Assembly: GCA_019118725.1 (NCBI GenBank) | Contig: DWYO01000208.1 | Coordinates: 1-7,047, forward strand | Source of the DNA: Candidatus Parabacteroides intestinavium | GTDB lineage: Bacteria > Bacteroidota > Bacteroidia > Bacteroidales > Tannerellaceae | Direction: 5' to 3' | Length of the DNA stretch: 7,047 nucleotides | Part shown: piece after piece, positions 6,539 through 7,047 of the stretch | Layout: every line of letters begins with the position of its first letter | How positions within the stretch are numbered: the stretch's first letter is position 1 | Notes under the pieces: generated by a model | What the model saw: only the letters and a program-made list of their open reading frames with translations | Told to the model about the DNA's origin: nothing | Database searches by the model: none | Program-made: the position numbers and the translations under genes

Positions 6539-7047
6539 ATGAAAAACAGATTGATCTTATCAAGTGCAGCCCTGCTCCTAATTGGGGCTGCATCTTGTAC
6601 AGATGAAATCATCGTACAAGAAACGAAAGAAACCGGAGTTCCGATTGAGTTGACTTTTAAAGCATCAAATGGAGAATTTGATGGCAATGTCTCTACACGT
6701 ACCTTAGTGCGCGAAGGTTATGGTATTTATTGGACAGCTAATGACCGGATTAGTTTGTTTGATGGTAAGGAGAATAATCCATTTATTACCAAAGATGGTG
6801 GCTTAGTCGCTAACTTTAGAGGTACGGTAACTCAATCTTCTGATTGGTATTTTGCTCTTTATCCCTATAATAAAGATGCTAAATTCGATTATGATAATTA
6901 TGTCTTTAGTACGGTTCTTTACTCTGAACAATATACTGAGCCTGATAGTTATGCGTCCGGTATGAATTTGGCGGTAGCCCGTTCTATGGAAGATGATGCA
7001 CAAGATTTAGGTTTTTATAATTCTGCTTCTTATTTGCGTGTGATCAT
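6539..7047 (+). CDS. Fimbrillin-family (Mfa-like) lipoprotein, 3' end beyond the window
   Basis: The frame is open to the last base, giving 169 codons of an incomplete gene. It begins with a lipoprotein signal: basic start, hydrophobic core, and a lipobox ending A-A-S-C with Cys20 as the lipidated residue. After it come I-E-L-T-F-K-A (36-42), S-T-R-T (52-55), a Trp and N-D-R-I-S-L-F (65-74), and W-Y-F-A-L-Y-P-Y (103-110). This order is typical of Bacteroidales fimbrillin-like N-terminal domains. In this class a trypsin-like protease can cut after an Arg in this region before donor-strand assembly, and Arg54 is a candidate; that is inference. An in-frame ATG at 6527 would add four residues (M-C-R-V) and overlap the preceding stop; I prefer 6539 because it gives a standard signal peptide. 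The codons are clearly more A/T-rich than those of the kinase gene. Whether it is a stalk or tip subunit cannot be told without the C-terminus. Confidence 0.8.
   Translation, partial: MKNRLILSSAALLLIGAASCTDEIIVQETKETGVPIELTFKASNGEFDGNVSTRTLVREGYGIYWTANDRISLFDGKENNPFITKDGGLVANFRGTVTQSSDWYFALYPYNKDAKFDYDNYVFSTVLYSEQYTEPDSYASGMNLAVARSMEDDAQDLGFYNSASYLRVI

Overview
The window reads as a chromosomal surface-structure locus of a Bacteroidales bacterium, most likely Bacteroides or Parabacteroides. The support is indirect: a fimbrillin-type lipoprotein, paired OmpA-like porins, a Wzc-type tyrosine kinase with a Gly-Tyr tail, A/T-rich start contexts that mostly lack a Shine-Dalgarno sequence, and small peptides of a kind seen in these genera. 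No 16S rRNA or other species marker is present, so the genus is inference. All supported genes are on the plus strand.

Layout. Bases 1-209 hold no gene but contain two inverted repeats. The larger (109-177) would fold into a 19-pair hairpin in an RNA read toward the first gene. Bases 210-1301 encode a 363-residue protein built from five tandem copies of a helix-turn-helix-like unit and nothing else recognisable. After a 61-base A/T-rich gap comes a tight gene run: two related outer-membrane proteins with OmpA-like C-termini (1363-2601 and 2618-3826), a Wzc/GumC-type polysaccharide co-polymerase fused to a BY-kinase (3877-6288), a 61-residue small peptide (6342-6527), and the first 169 codons of a fimbrillin-family lipoprotein (from 6539, or from 6527), which runs off the end.

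How the genes may work together (inference). The HTH-array protein is a candidate regulator or DNA organiser of the downstream run. The first OmpA-like protein keeps the two residues that bind peptidoglycan and could anchor the outer membrane to the wall; its tandem paralogue has lost both. The kinase would span the inner membrane and control polysaccharide chain length by tyrosine phosphorylation of its tail. The small peptide and the fimbrillin lie at the distal end and appear translationally linked. No Wza-type exporter, glycosyltransferase, flippase or phosphatase is inside the window, so the link between the kinase and a glycan is not shown here.

The parts most worth a second look are the five-unit HTH protein, the asymmetric OmpA pair, the repeat-encoded tyrosine tail, and the small peptide joined to the fimbrillin gene.
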